From positions 15,592-24,316 of the forward strand of contig DPHV01000016.1 of assembly GCA_003521625.1 (NCBI GenBank): a stretch of 8,725 bases of DNA, read 5' to 3'. The position numbers and the translations under genes are program-made. Under the pieces are notes generated by a model. The model was not told where the DNA came from, searched no databases, and saw only the letters and a list, made by a program, of their open reading frames with translations. The DNA comes from Ruminococcus sp. (GTDB lineage: Bacteria > Bacillota > Clostridia > Oscillospirales > Acutalibacteraceae). Of this stretch, positions 1 to 5,461 are shown piece after piece; within the stretch, counting starts at the first letter, position 1, and every line of letters begins with the position of its first letter.

Positions 1-41
1 CCTTCGTGAACATAACCGCATACTGTACAATACCATTTCAT
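1..41 (-). CDS. Rubredoxin-domain protein, N-terminal fragment (probably reverse rubrerythrin)
   Basis: Only the first 13 codons and two bases are present; the gene continues past the left edge. It reads MKWYCTVCGYVHEG (last residue inferred from GG), whose CxxCGY-H-G pattern is the first iron-binding knuckle of a rubredoxin domain. The start is well supported by AAAGGAG at 50-56, 8 bases upstream. It begins 26 bases after the perR stop on the same strand, so the two are probably cotranscribed. In Clostridia a rubredoxin domain at the N-terminus next to perR is typical of reverse rubrerythrin, which reduces hydrogen peroxide using electrons passed through the rubredoxin iron. Plain rubredoxin or a rubredoxin fused to another reductase cannot be excluded from this fragment. 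The rubredoxin domain call is firm; the full-length identity is inference. Confidence 0.75.
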   Translation of the reverse strand, partial: MKWYCTVCGYVHE

Positions 42-67
42 AATTATTTCTCCTTTGTAATAAAATA

Positions 68-463
68 TTAGTGTAGATTATTCTTTTTACATTCAGGACA
101 GATTCCGTAGTAGAGGACGTATCTGCTTTCAACAGTAAAGCCCTTTTCGGAAAGTCTTGAAGTAAAATCGGAACTCATACTCTCATCATCTACGTCAATC
201 ACTCTTCCGCAGCAGTTGCAGACAAAGTGTGAATGAGGCTCAACATTGCCGTCGTAGCGTTCCTCGCCGTTGACGTTGCAAATGACACGAACCGTTCCCT
301 CGTCCTTGAACAGCGCAATATTTCTGTACACTGTACCAAGGCTTAAATCGGGAATATGGGGTTTTAGCTGGTCATAAACCCAACGTGCACCCGGATGAGT
401 GTCCGTTGCGCAAAGGACTTGATAAATAGCGTTGCGTTTTAAACTGAAATTACGTTTTGCCAT
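68..463 (-). CDS. perR: PerR-type peroxide-sensing repressor (Fur family)
   Basis: Cytoplasmic metal-dependent repressor of 131 residues with an N-terminal winged helix (about 1-70; recognition region near SLGTVYRNIALF) and a C-terminal metal and dimerisation domain. Against B. subtilis PerR, recalled from memory, every metal ligand aligns with a constant offset of 14. The regulatory site is H23, D71, H77, H79 and D90; the structural zinc site is C82, C85, C122 and C125. Aspartate at D71 (RYDGN) is the residue that marks PerR rather than Fur. H23 and H77 match the histidines oxidised by peroxide in PerR. An upstream in-frame ATG at 517 would add 18 residues but has no ribosome binding site; the ATG at 463 has GAGG (472-475) 8 bases upstream, so it was chosen. 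The gene precedes a rubredoxin-type gene and is divergent from the deacetylase. Autoregulation is plausible because a PerR-box-like dyad lies in the divergent spacer. Confidence 0.9.
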   Translation of the reverse strand: MAKRNFSLKRNAIYQVLCATDTHPGARWVYDQLKPHIPDLSLGTVYRNIALFKDEGTVRVICNVNGEERYDGNVEPHSHFVCNCCGRVIDVDDESMSSDFTSRLSEKGFTVESRYVLYYGICPECKKNNLH

Positions 464-553
464 AATTTTATCCTCGTCTTTGTTTAGTTTAAAATCAGTA
501 ATGATTATTGAGTTCATTTATAGATTACCATACATTTTTTATTTTATAATTAC

Positions 554-568
554 TTATTAGAATTATAA
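554..568. promoter_or_regulatory. Candidate PerR box
   Basis: TTATTAGAATTATAA matches the 7-1-7 PerR consensus TTATAAT-N-ATTATAA at 12 of 14 dyad positions; the right half is perfect and the left half differs at two bases. A further perfect half-site, TTATAAT, lies at 544-550. The site is in the spacer between perR and the divergent deacetylase, where an autoregulatory box would be expected. The spacer is very AT-rich, so a chance match is possible. No strong promoter of either direction is evident here: TATAAT hexamers exist on both strands, but without good -35 partners. Confidence 0.4.
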
Positions 569-607
569 ATAATTTTTATCAAATTTTATTTTTTATGAGG
601 TGAGATT

Positions 608-1474
608 TTGTTCGGAAAATACATATTAAAACGCCTGTGCCTATTTATCATTGCTTTTTCTATTGTGTTCACTTTGTCTGCGTTGTTTGCCGGTGCGGGC
701 AGTAAAGACGATAAAAACTCCAAAGAAGAGGTATTCATGCCAATCATTATGTACCATTCAATTCTGAATGATAAAAAGCTACAGAATGACTACACCATCT
801 CCCCCACGCTGTTTGAAAAGGATTTGAAGTATCTTAATGACAACGGTTACTCGACAGTGATTGTTGAGGACTTGATAAATTACGTTTATCACGGAAAGGA
901 TTTGCCCGATAAGTGCATTATGCTGACCTTTGACGACGGCTACTACAACAATTATTATTATGCCTATCCTTTACTTAAAAAATACAAGTGCAGGGCTGTT
1001 ATTTCACCGATTGCCTCAATGACGGAAAAGTTTACGCAGACTCAGGATATTTCCGTTACCTACGGTCACATCAGCGACGACAACATCAGGGAAATGGTAA
1101 ACAGCGGTTACGTTGAAATTCAGAATCACTCCTACGATATGCACACGCTTACGCCGAGAAAGGGCGTTTCAAAAAAGCGTGGTGAAAGTGCCGAGGACTA
1201 CAAGAATGCTATAACAAGCGACATTACAAAGGCGCAGAATTATCTTGAAAATGTGACTTGCAAAAAGCCGAGCTGTTTTGTATACCCCTTTGGTGCAAAG
1301 AGCGACGGTACCGAGGAAATTGTGCGTGAGCTTGGGTTTGTCTGCACAATGACCTGTACAGAAGAGGCGAACGTCATTACAAGAGATAAGGAAAGCCTGT
1401 TTGAGCTGGGCAGATACAGACGTGACGGCAAGGAGAGTATGGAAAGCCTGATGAAATCAATTCGGAATTCGTAA
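608..1474 (+). CDS. Membrane-anchored polysaccharide deacetylase (CE4/NodB domain)
   Basis: This 288-residue protein is predicted to remove N-acetyl groups from a cell-surface glycan at the outer membrane face. It starts at TTG, supported by AGGTGA at 598-603; the only nearby ATG (595) is followed by a stop after two codons. Residues 8-31 form a hydrophobic signal or anchor segment with no lipobox cysteine. The NodB domain follows: PIIMYHS at 45-51, the catalytic and metal motif TFDDGY at 107-112, metal histidines H174 and H179 in NHSYDMH, and the third motif FVYPFG near residue 227. The five-residue spacing of the two histidines (HSxxxH), rather than HxxxH, recalls the PgaB/IcaB-like subgroup that deacetylates poly-N-acetylglucosamine, but peptidoglycan is equally possible as substrate. 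The final codons (Asn-Ser-stop) lie inside a dispersed repeat, so the native C-terminus may have been altered. No terminator is visible before yabP. Confidence 0.88.
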   Translation: MFGKYILKRLCLFIIAFSIVFTLSALFAGAGSKDDKNSKEEVFMPIIMYHSILNDKKLQNDYTISPTLFEKDLKYLNDNGYSTVIVEDLINYVYHGKDLPDKCIMLTFDDGYYNNYYYAYPLLKKYKCRAVISPIASMTEKFTQTQDISVTYGHISDDNIREMVNSGYVEIQNHSYDMHTLTPRKGVSKKRGESAEDYKNAITSDITKAQNYLENVTCKKPSCFVYPFGAKSDGTEEIVRELGFVCTMTCTEEANVITRDKESLFELGRYRRDGKESMESLMKSIRNS

Positions 1475-1494
1475 TGCGGAATGCGGAATTGCAT
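1459..1494 (+). repeat. Short dispersed repeat, copy 1
   Basis: A run of GGAAT/GCGGAAT units, beginning AATTCGGAATTCGTAATGC and ending GGAATTGCAT. Its reverse complement is closely related to the sequence at 4056-4093, with a third partial version at 2693-2711. The first part supplies the last two sense codons and the TAA stop of the upstream deacetylase. It is not coding beyond that and contains no transposase. It looks like a small interspersed intergenic element; mobility is inference. Confidence 0.6.
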
Positions 1495-1518
1495 ATAATC
1501 ATATTTCAAATTTTGCTT

Positions 1519-1547
1519 TAATATAATTAAAGGGAAACCTATACAAA
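1519..1547 (+). promoter_or_regulatory. Candidate SigE-type sporulation promoter for yabPQ
   Basis: TAATATA (1519-1525), a 14-base spacer, then TATACAAA (1540-1547). From memory the B. subtilis SigE consensus is kmATATT, 14 bases, CATACAMT; this matches 6 of 7 and 6 of 8 positions with exact spacing. It sits just upstream of the yabP ribosome binding site (GGAGG, 1552-1556), and yabP is expressed in the mother cell under SigE in B. subtilis. The region is AT-rich, so the match is suggestive rather than proof. Confidence 0.45.
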
Positions 1548-1563
1548 CTACGGAGGTATTGCA

Positions 1564-1836
1564 ATGACTGAAATGCCAAAGGCAAAAAAGCACACCCTTA
1601 TGCTTGACAACAGAGCAAAGCTTGTTATGACGGGCGTGGAGGACGTAAACGGCTTTAACGAGGAAACCGTTTCGGTAAAAACAAGCTGCGGTACTCTTAT
1701 TATCAAGGGCGAAAAACTGCATATCGACAAATTAAACCTTGAAACAGGCGACGTTTCAATTGACGGCAAAATCAACGCTATGCAGTACATCGGAAGCGAT
1801 ATGACACGCTCAAAGCTTTCAAGACTTTTCAGATAA
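1564..1836 (+). CDS. yabP: Sporulation protein YabP
   Basis: A 90-residue cytoplasmic protein without membrane segments, recognised as YabP (YabP/YqfC family). The visible family pattern is a short lead, then repeated beta-strand stretches: LVMTGVEDVNGFNEETVSV (about 20-38), a turn with TSCGTLIIKGEKLHI (about 40-54), and LETGDVSIDGKINAMQY (about 59-75). In B. subtilis YabP is needed for spore formation, where it is made in the mother cell and acts with YabQ in the cortex stage; its biochemical activity is not known. The start is supported by GGAGG at 1552-1556, seven bases upstream. yabQ follows 13 bases after the stop. YqfC is the closest alternative, but the partner yabQ settles it. The length is slightly below the roughly 100 residues of the B. 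subtilis protein. Confidence 0.88.
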   Translation: MTEMPKAKKHTLMLDNRAKLVMTGVEDVNGFNEETVSVKTSCGTLIIKGEKLHIDKLNLETGDVSIDGKINAMQYIGSDMTRSKLSRLFR

Positions 1837-1849
1837 TTCAGGTGTTTTT

Positions 1850-2401
1850 GTGGAGCTAACTTTTGCACAACAATCAACGGCTTTTATGTTTTCGCTGTTG
1901 CTCGGACTTTCTTTGGGAGCATTTTACGAGGCAATACGTTTTATAAGAATCTGCTTTAATTTCGGAAAAGCAGGAGTAATTATTTCGGACATTCTTTTTA
2001 TGCTTTGCTCATCAATTGCATTGTTTTTATTCTCGCTTGCATTTCTGCTCGGATTTGTCAGAATTTATGTAATTGCAGGGTGTTTTCTTGGGTTTTTGTT
2101 CTTCAAGCTTACCGTCGGACGTTTACTTGCAAAAGTCTACTGCCCTGTTATTTCTTTTATCAGAAAAATATCACGAAAAATTCGCAAGAAAATCAAAAAT
2201 TTTACAAAAAAACTATTGAAAAATGGATACAACATATTGTATAATATCATTAAGAAAATAAGAATATTTGGAAAAGTGCCGCAATCTGCGGCTGACGATA
2301 TAAGGGTTATGGATAGCAATGAAAAAGAAAACAACTCGTTCAAAAAATTTTCAGGCAGTTCAAAATCCCGAAAACGCAACAATAAAGGAAATAAAGCCTG
2401 A
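1850..2401 (+). CDS. yabQ: Spore cortex biosynthesis membrane protein YabQ
   Basis: A 183-residue membrane protein starting at GTG, with AGGTG (1840-1844) upstream. Three hydrophobic segments are visible at about residues 8-27, 41-66 and 70-90. They are followed by a strongly basic region (about 103-137, rich in Lys/Arg) and a polar Ser/Asn/Lys-rich tail. The FEA-like stretch GAFYEAIRFIR (23-33) between the first two segments is typical of YabQ. In B. subtilis YabQ localises to the membranes around the forespore and is required for cortex formation. Translation is probably coupled to yabP, which ends 13 bases earlier. The last 83 bases also encode, in another frame, the start of the downstream division gene, so the low-complexity tail is under double coding constraint. 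Identification rests on topology, order and the conserved yabP-yabQ-divIC-yabR neighbourhood. Confidence 0.85.
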   Translation: MELTFAQQSTAFMFSLLLGLSLGAFYEAIRFIRICFNFGKAGVIISDILFMLCSSIALFLFSLAFLLGFVRIYVIAGCFLGFLFFKLTVGRLLAKVYCPVISFIRKISRKIRKKIKNFTKKLLKNGYNILYNIIKKIRIFGKVPQSAADDIRVMDSNEKENNSFKKFSGSSKSRKRNNKGNKA

Positions 2402-2690
2402 AAAGAAAAGAAAAAAACGTTACCTTCTGCTTTATCTTGCAATCATCGGTTTTGCGTTTTACGCAGTAATTACAATCATCAATCAGAATGTTCAGATTGC
2501 AGACAAAAAATCACAGCTTAAGGATTTGCAGCAGCAGATTAACGTTATTGAAATACAAACGCAGTATTTGCAGAAGGTTCAGGGCTACAAGGGCGACGAG
2601 CTTTCTGAATATATGGAAAAAATCGCTAAAGAGGAGCTTGGCTACATAAGCGAGGGCGAAAGAATTTTTATTAATGTAGCAGGCGACTGA
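2319..2690 (+). CDS. divIC: DivIC/FtsB-family septum formation initiator
   Basis: A 123-residue bitopic membrane protein of the divisome: a short basic cytoplasmic N-terminus (1-34), one membrane span (about 35-54, YLLLYLAIIGFAFYAVITII), an extracytoplasmic coiled coil (about 57-87) and a short C-terminal segment with the family pattern YMEKIAKEELGYISEGERIF. DivIC works with FtsL and DivIB to activate septal peptidoglycan synthesis. It sits between yabQ and yabR, the order known from B. subtilis, where this gene is divIC. The ATG is the only usable start in frame (no later ATG, GTG or TTG before the membrane span), which forces an 83-base overlap with yabQ. Ribosome binding is weak (AAGGG near 2303-2306, about 12 bases away), so translational coupling to yabQ is likely. 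Paralogue naming (DivIC versus FtsL/FtsB) rests on context. Confidence 0.85.
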   Translation: MKKKTTRSKNFQAVQNPENATIKEIKPEKKRKKRYLLLYLAIIGFAFYAVITIINQNVQIADKKSQLKDLQQQINVIEIQTQYLQKVQGYKGDELSEYMEKIAKEELGYISEGERIFINVAGD

Positions 2691-2692
2691 GC

Positions 2693-2711
2693 AATGCATA
2701 ATTCATAATAA
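2693..2711 (-). repeat. Partial dispersed repeat, copy 3
   Basis: AATGCATAATTCATAATAA, directly after the divIC-like stop codon, shares its TGCATAATTC core with the start of the fuller copy at 4056-4093. It is short and degenerate, so it may be a decayed copy or a coincidence in AT-rich sequence. Confidence 0.3.
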
Positions 2712-2749
2712 AAAAAGGGTAGAATATTTTTAAGGGGTTATAATTTTTT

Positions 2750-3220
2750 ATGAGTATCGAAGTCGGAATGATTTTGGAAGGCAAAGTATCGGGAATAACA
2801 AAGTTCGGAGCATTTGTTGATTTGCCCGATTCCAAAACAGGTATGGTACATATCTCGGAGGTTGCACCGACATTCATTAATGAAATCAGCGATTATGTTA
2901 AAATAGGACAAACCGTTAAGGTTAAAGTGCTCGCTTTGAACGACGGCAAAATCAGCCTGTCAATGAAGCAGGCTTTGCCCAAGGAACAGCAGAAAAAGCC
3001 GCAAAAACAGAACAGGAGCAGACAACCGTATAAGCCTGCTCCACCCGTAACGTCACCGGGAAGCTACGAGTGGCAGAGTTCTCAGAAAAGTTCTCCGTCA
3101 TCGTTTGAAGATATGATGTCAAAATTTAAGCAGACAAGCGAGGATAAGATGTCTGACCTCAAGCGTGGCGGTGAAAGCCGTGGCTACAGCCGAAGAGGCA
3201 ACGGCAACGGCAGAAAATAA
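2750..3220 (+). CDS. yabR: S1-domain RNA-binding protein, YabR/GSP13 type
   Basis: A 156-residue protein with one S1 (OB-fold) RNA-binding domain at residues 3-75: VGMILEGKVSGITKFGAFVDL, then the GMVHISEV turn, DYVKIGQTVKVKVL and DGKISLSMK. The rest (about 76-156) is a low-complexity, Gln/Lys/Pro/Ser-rich tail ending in an Arg-Gly-rich basic stretch (KRGGESRGYSRRGNGNGRK), which should add nonspecific RNA affinity. Relatives such as B. subtilis YabR and GSP13 and Streptococcus CvfD associate with ribosomes or act in post-transcriptional control. It lies 59 bases after divIC in the conserved yabP-yabQ-divIC-yabR order. AAGGGG at 2732-2737 is a somewhat distant ribosome binding site, 12 bases from the ATG. 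A role linked to the next gene, hpf, is inference. Confidence 0.85.
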   Translation: MSIEVGMILEGKVSGITKFGAFVDLPDSKTGMVHISEVAPTFINEISDYVKIGQTVKVKVLALNDGKISLSMKQALPKEQQKKPQKQNRSRQPYKPAPPVTSPGSYEWQSSQKSSPSSFEDMMSKFKQTSEDKMSDLKRGGESRGYSRRGNGNGRK

Positions 3221-3284
3221 ACCGGCGAAAGCCCAAAGACGTTCCCAAAAGGGAAAACAAAATTTAATACAGGGAGGCAAATTT

Positions 3285-3821
3285 ATGAAGATTACCTACA
3301 CAGCAAGAAAAGTAAACCTCAGAGATAATTTCAAAGAAAGAGCAGAGAAAAAACTGCTGAAATTTGAAAAGCTGTTTTCAGAGGATGCGGCTGTAAACGT
3401 AGTTGTCACCCTCGAAAAGAACCGTCAGACCGTTGAAATAACAATCAGAGATAACGGTATGGTATATCGTGCCGAGAGCACTATGGAAGAAATGAACGAC
3501 GCTCTCGACAAGGTTGTTGACATACTTATGCGTCAGATTCGCAAGAACAAGACAAGGCTTGAAAAGAGAATCAAAACAGGAAGTATCGAAGATTTCGTTA
3601 TGCAGAATTCCGAAGCTGACGAGCTTGAGGACGATGACTACAAGGTTGTTCGTAAAAAGCAGGTTATTATAAAACCAATCAGCGTTGACGAGGCTATTCT
3701 TGAGATGAATATGGTCAACCATAACTTCTTTATGTTTATCAACGCAGAAACCGACGAGGTTAATGTTGTTTATAAACGTGCCGACGGTAACTACGGCTTG
3801 CTTGAGCCTGCCGCCGACTAA
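3285..3821 (+). CDS. hpf: Ribosome hibernation promoting factor, long form
   Basis: A 178-residue protein that binds the 30S subunit and pairs 70S ribosomes into inactive 100S dimers in stationary phase. The N-terminal S30AE/HPF domain covers about 1-95 (begins MKITYTARKVNLRDNFKERA; contains YRAESTMEEMNDALDKVVDIL). An acidic linker follows (NSEADELEDDD, near 107-117), then the C-terminal dimerisation domain (about 118-178) with the highly conserved stretch AILEMNMVNHNFFMFINAET and a final NYGLLEP. This two-domain architecture is the long form usual in Firmicutes. An upstream in-frame ATG at 3165 would add 40 residues, but that segment is the yabR tail read in another frame. The ATG at 3285 has AGGGAGG (3271-3277) 7 bases upstream and matches the family N-terminus. 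It follows yabR by 64 bases with no clear terminator between, and ends before a strong terminator. Confidence 0.95.
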   Translation: MKITYTARKVNLRDNFKERAEKKLLKFEKLFSEDAAVNVVVTLEKNRQTVEITIRDNGMVYRAESTMEEMNDALDKVVDILMRQIRKNKTRLEKRIKTGSIEDFVMQNSEADELEDDDYKVVRKKQVIIKPISVDEAILEMNMVNHNFFMFINAETDEVNVVYKRADGNYGLLEPAAD

Positions 3822-3847
3822 ACGACGGATAATACTTAAAATTCAGA

Positions 3848-3875
3848 GGGTATCGGCAAAACCGGTACCCTTTTT
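3848..3875 (+). terminator. Intrinsic terminator after hpf
   Basis: Nine-base-pair stem GGGTATCGG/CCGGTACCC (one T-G wobble), five-base loop CAAAA, then TTTTT. It lies 26 bases after the hpf stop and marks the end of the yabP-to-hpf transcription unit. Confidence 0.88.
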
Positions 3876-4100
3876 AGTGTGGAGTGTGGAGAGTGAAGAG
3901 TGGAGTTAATGGTCGCTTCGCTCCGGATTTATAATAGTGCGTGTTGTATGGAAAGGTTCGTTTTCCTTGGATTGATTGATATAACGGAAACGTTTGTTTT
4001 TATACGTAGGGACACTCACCTCGTGTCCGCAGTGGCAATCAAACTTTACTTTATAATGCATAATTCCGAATTACGAATTACGCATTCCGAATTAAAATTT
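3876..4100. repeat. Intergenic island of repeat-like sequence
   Basis: Gene-free spacer between the hpf terminator and the methyltransferase, made of distinct blocks. At 3876-3912 there is a purine-rich imperfect tandem (AGTGTGGAGTGTGGAGAGTG and onward). At 4010-4028 there is a hairpin, GGACAC-TCACCTC-GTGTCC, flanked at 3972-3978 and 4036-4042 by TTGATTG/CAATCAA inverted ends. The dispersed repeat occupies 4056-4093. An open frame does run through it (from 3900, in frame with the methyltransferase), but its translation resembles no protein and the real start is at 4110. No clear promoter for the methyltransferase was found, although it must lie here because of the terminator upstream. Confidence 0.5.
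4056..4093 (-). repeat. Short dispersed repeat, copy 2
   Basis: ATGCATAATTCCGAATTACG followed by AATTACGCATTCCGAATT. Read on the minus strand it closely follows the sequence at 1459-1494: both open with AATTCGGAAT, have GTAAT steps and end with GGAATT then GCAT. The two copies are therefore in opposite orientation about 2.6 kb apart. This one ends 7 bases before the methyltransferase ribosome binding site. Confidence 0.6.
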
Positions 4101-4109
4101 GGAGGTTAT

Positions 4110-5225
4110 ATGAAACTGAAATTTTCTGCTCCGTGCATTTTCGGGCTTGAGGGAATCTGCGCAAACGAGCTTAAATATCTCGGCATTGAAAACGTAAGAG
4201 CTGAAAACGGCAGAGTGCTGTTTTCGGGCGACTTCAACACGCTTGCAAGGGCGAACATAAATTCACGCTACGCCGAGCGCATACAGATTCTTCTTGCCGA
4301 GTTTGAGGCACGTACATTTGAGGAGCTGTTTGAAAACGTGAGCAAAATTGAATGGGAAAGCTTCATCGGAATTTCCGACGCTTTTCCCGTCAAGGGCAGG
4401 TGCTTAAATTCAAAGCTTATGAGCGTTCCCGACTGTCAGAAAATAATCAAAAAGGCAGTCGTGTCACGTCTGTCAAAGAAATATATGCTCTCGTGGTTTG
4501 AAGAAACAGGCTCACTGCATCAGATTCAGTTTTTGATTCTGAATGACAGGGTGAGCGTTATGCTCGACACCTCGGGTGCAGGACTTCACAAAAGAGGCTA
4601 CAGAGCTGAATCAAATGACGCTCCGATTAAGGAAACGCTTGCCGCCGCTATGGCAGAGCTTGCGAGGGTGCGCCCGAATCATTTTGTGTGCGACCCTATG
4701 TGCGGAAGCGGTACGATAGTGATTGAATCCGCTATGAAAGCGCTGAATATTGCGCCGGGTGTAAACAGATATTTTGCCTGCGAAAAGTGGAGCTGTGTTC
4801 CCAAAATGGCATTTGACGAGGAGCGTGAGCTTGCACGTTCAAAGGTGAGAACAGACATTGCCTTTCACGCCGAAGGCTCGGACATTGACAAGTCGGCGCT
4901 TGAAACGGCTATGCACAACGCAGAGCTTGCAGGCGTTGCCGACAGGATAAAATTTTATGAGCGTGACATAAAGGACTTTGAGTTCAGTGAAGATTATCAG
5001 ACTGTTATCACCAATCCTCCCTACGGCGAACGACTGCTCGATATAAAGTCGGCAGAGGAGCTGTACAGGGTTATGGGACAGAGGTTTATCCGCTCAAGGG
5101 GCAAAAGCTACACAATCATCACGCCTGACGATGACTTTGAAAAGATATTCGGCAGAAAGGCTGACAAGCGAAGAAAAATGTACAACGGCACGCTGAAATG
5201 TCAGGTGTATATGTACTTTAAATGA
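4110..5225 (+). CDS. THUMP-domain class I SAM-dependent RNA methyltransferase (RlmL/YpsC type)
   Basis: A 371-residue cytoplasmic enzyme predicted to N2-methylate a guanosine in 23S rRNA using S-adenosylmethionine. An N-terminal THUMP-type RNA-binding region spans about 1-155 (starts KFSAPCIFGLEGICANELKYLG). The family hinge LHKRGYR is at 159-165, followed by APIKETLAAAM. The Rossmann methyltransferase domain carries SAM-binding motif I, DPMCGSGT, at 195-202 and catalytic motif IV, NPPYG, at 302-306. Length fits the single-methyltransferase YpsC group rather than the fused E. coli RlmKL. The open frame could begin at 3900, but the first 70 codons are intergenic repeat; the ATG at 4110 has a perfect GGAGG at 4101-4105. 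It is a single-gene unit with terminators on both sides. The exact target nucleotide is inferred from the family. Confidence 0.9.
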   Translation: MKLKFSAPCIFGLEGICANELKYLGIENVRAENGRVLFSGDFNTLARANINSRYAERIQILLAEFEARTFEELFENVSKIEWESFIGISDAFPVKGRCLNSKLMSVPDCQKIIKKAVVSRLSKKYMLSWFEETGSLHQIQFLILNDRVSVMLDTSGAGLHKRGYRAESNDAPIKETLAAAMAELARVRPNHFVCDPMCGSGTIVIESAMKALNIAPGVNRYFACEKWSCVPKMAFDEERELARSKVRTDIAFHAEGSDIDKSALETAMHNAELAGVADRIKFYERDIKDFEFSEDYQTVITNPPYGERLLDIKSAEELYRVMGQRFIRSRGKSYTIITPDDDFEKIFGRKADKRRKMYNGTLKCQVYMYFK

Positions 5226-5234
5226 TAAAGCTAA

Positions 5235-5274
5235 GGGGAAGCACGATATTTCTGCTTCCCCTGTTTTTATTTTT
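5235..5274 (+). terminator. Intrinsic terminator between convergent genes
   Basis: A perfect nine-base-pair stem GGGGAAGCA/TGCTTCCCC (5235-5243 and 5253-5261), nine-base loop, then TGTTTTTATTTTT. It ends the methyltransferase transcript. Its T-tract overlaps the last codons of the convergent Cys-rich gene. For the minus strand the same stem follows the stop at once, but the tract after it (TTAGCTTTATC) is weaker, so it may terminate the feo operon only partly. Confidence 0.88.
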
Positions 5275-5440
5275 GCGAATGGCACGAACCGCTCATCGGG
5301 CAGTTTGAACAACCGCATCCGCAGGAGGGTTTTCCCTTTTTCCTGTTTCGCACCGTTGAGATTATAATTGCGGCAACTACTGCAACTATTATGAGTGAAA
5401 TTATAATTGTCGCCAAGTTCTGATAAATCCAAGCAATCAT
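5267..5440 (-). CDS. FeoB-associated Cys-rich small membrane protein
   Basis: A 57-residue protein, small enough to be easily missed: MIAWIYQNLATIIISLIIVA is the start of one membrane span (about 8-30), followed by a basic patch (RNRKKGK, 31-37) and a cysteine cluster SCGCGCSNCPMSGSCHSQK with Cys at 40, 42, 44, 47 and 53. This layout matches the family named FeoB-associated Cys-rich membrane protein, found next to feoB in many Clostridia. GGGAGG at 5447-5452, 5 bases upstream, fixes the start, and the gene lies 21 bases after feoB. By the positive-inside rule the Cys tail should face the cytoplasm, where it could bind or hand over iron delivered by FeoB; that role is inference, as the family has no proven function known to me. 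Confidence 0.88.
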   Translation of the reverse strand: MIAWIYQNLATIIISLIIVAVVAAIIISTVRNRKKGKPSCGCGCSNCPMSGSCHSQK

Positions 5441-5461
5441 TTTAAACCTCCCGTAATAATT

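Noticed and set aside
464..517. Extended N-terminus for PerR from an ATG at 517
   Set aside because: No ribosome binding site upstream, and the extra 18 residues are not part of the family; the internal ATG has GAGG at proper spacing.
3243..3256. TTCCC-AAAA-GGGAA stem between yabR and hpf as a terminator
   Set aside because: Only five base pairs and no T-tract follows; the mRNA probably continues into hpf.
3165..3284. Extended N-terminus for the hibernation factor from an ATG at 3165
   Set aside because: The 40 extra residues are the yabR tail read in another frame; the ATG at 3285 has a strong AGGGAGG and matches the family N-terminus.
3900..4109. Extended N-terminus for the methyltransferase
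   Set aside because: The 70 extra residues come from intergenic repeats and resemble no protein; GGAGG at 4101-4105 fixes the start at 4110.
5094..5432. 112-residue minus-strand frame overlapping the methyltransferase end and the Cys-rich gene
   Set aside because: It crosses a strong terminator and two real genes in other frames; the 57-residue frame at 5267-5440 has the ribosome binding site and the recognisable family pattern.
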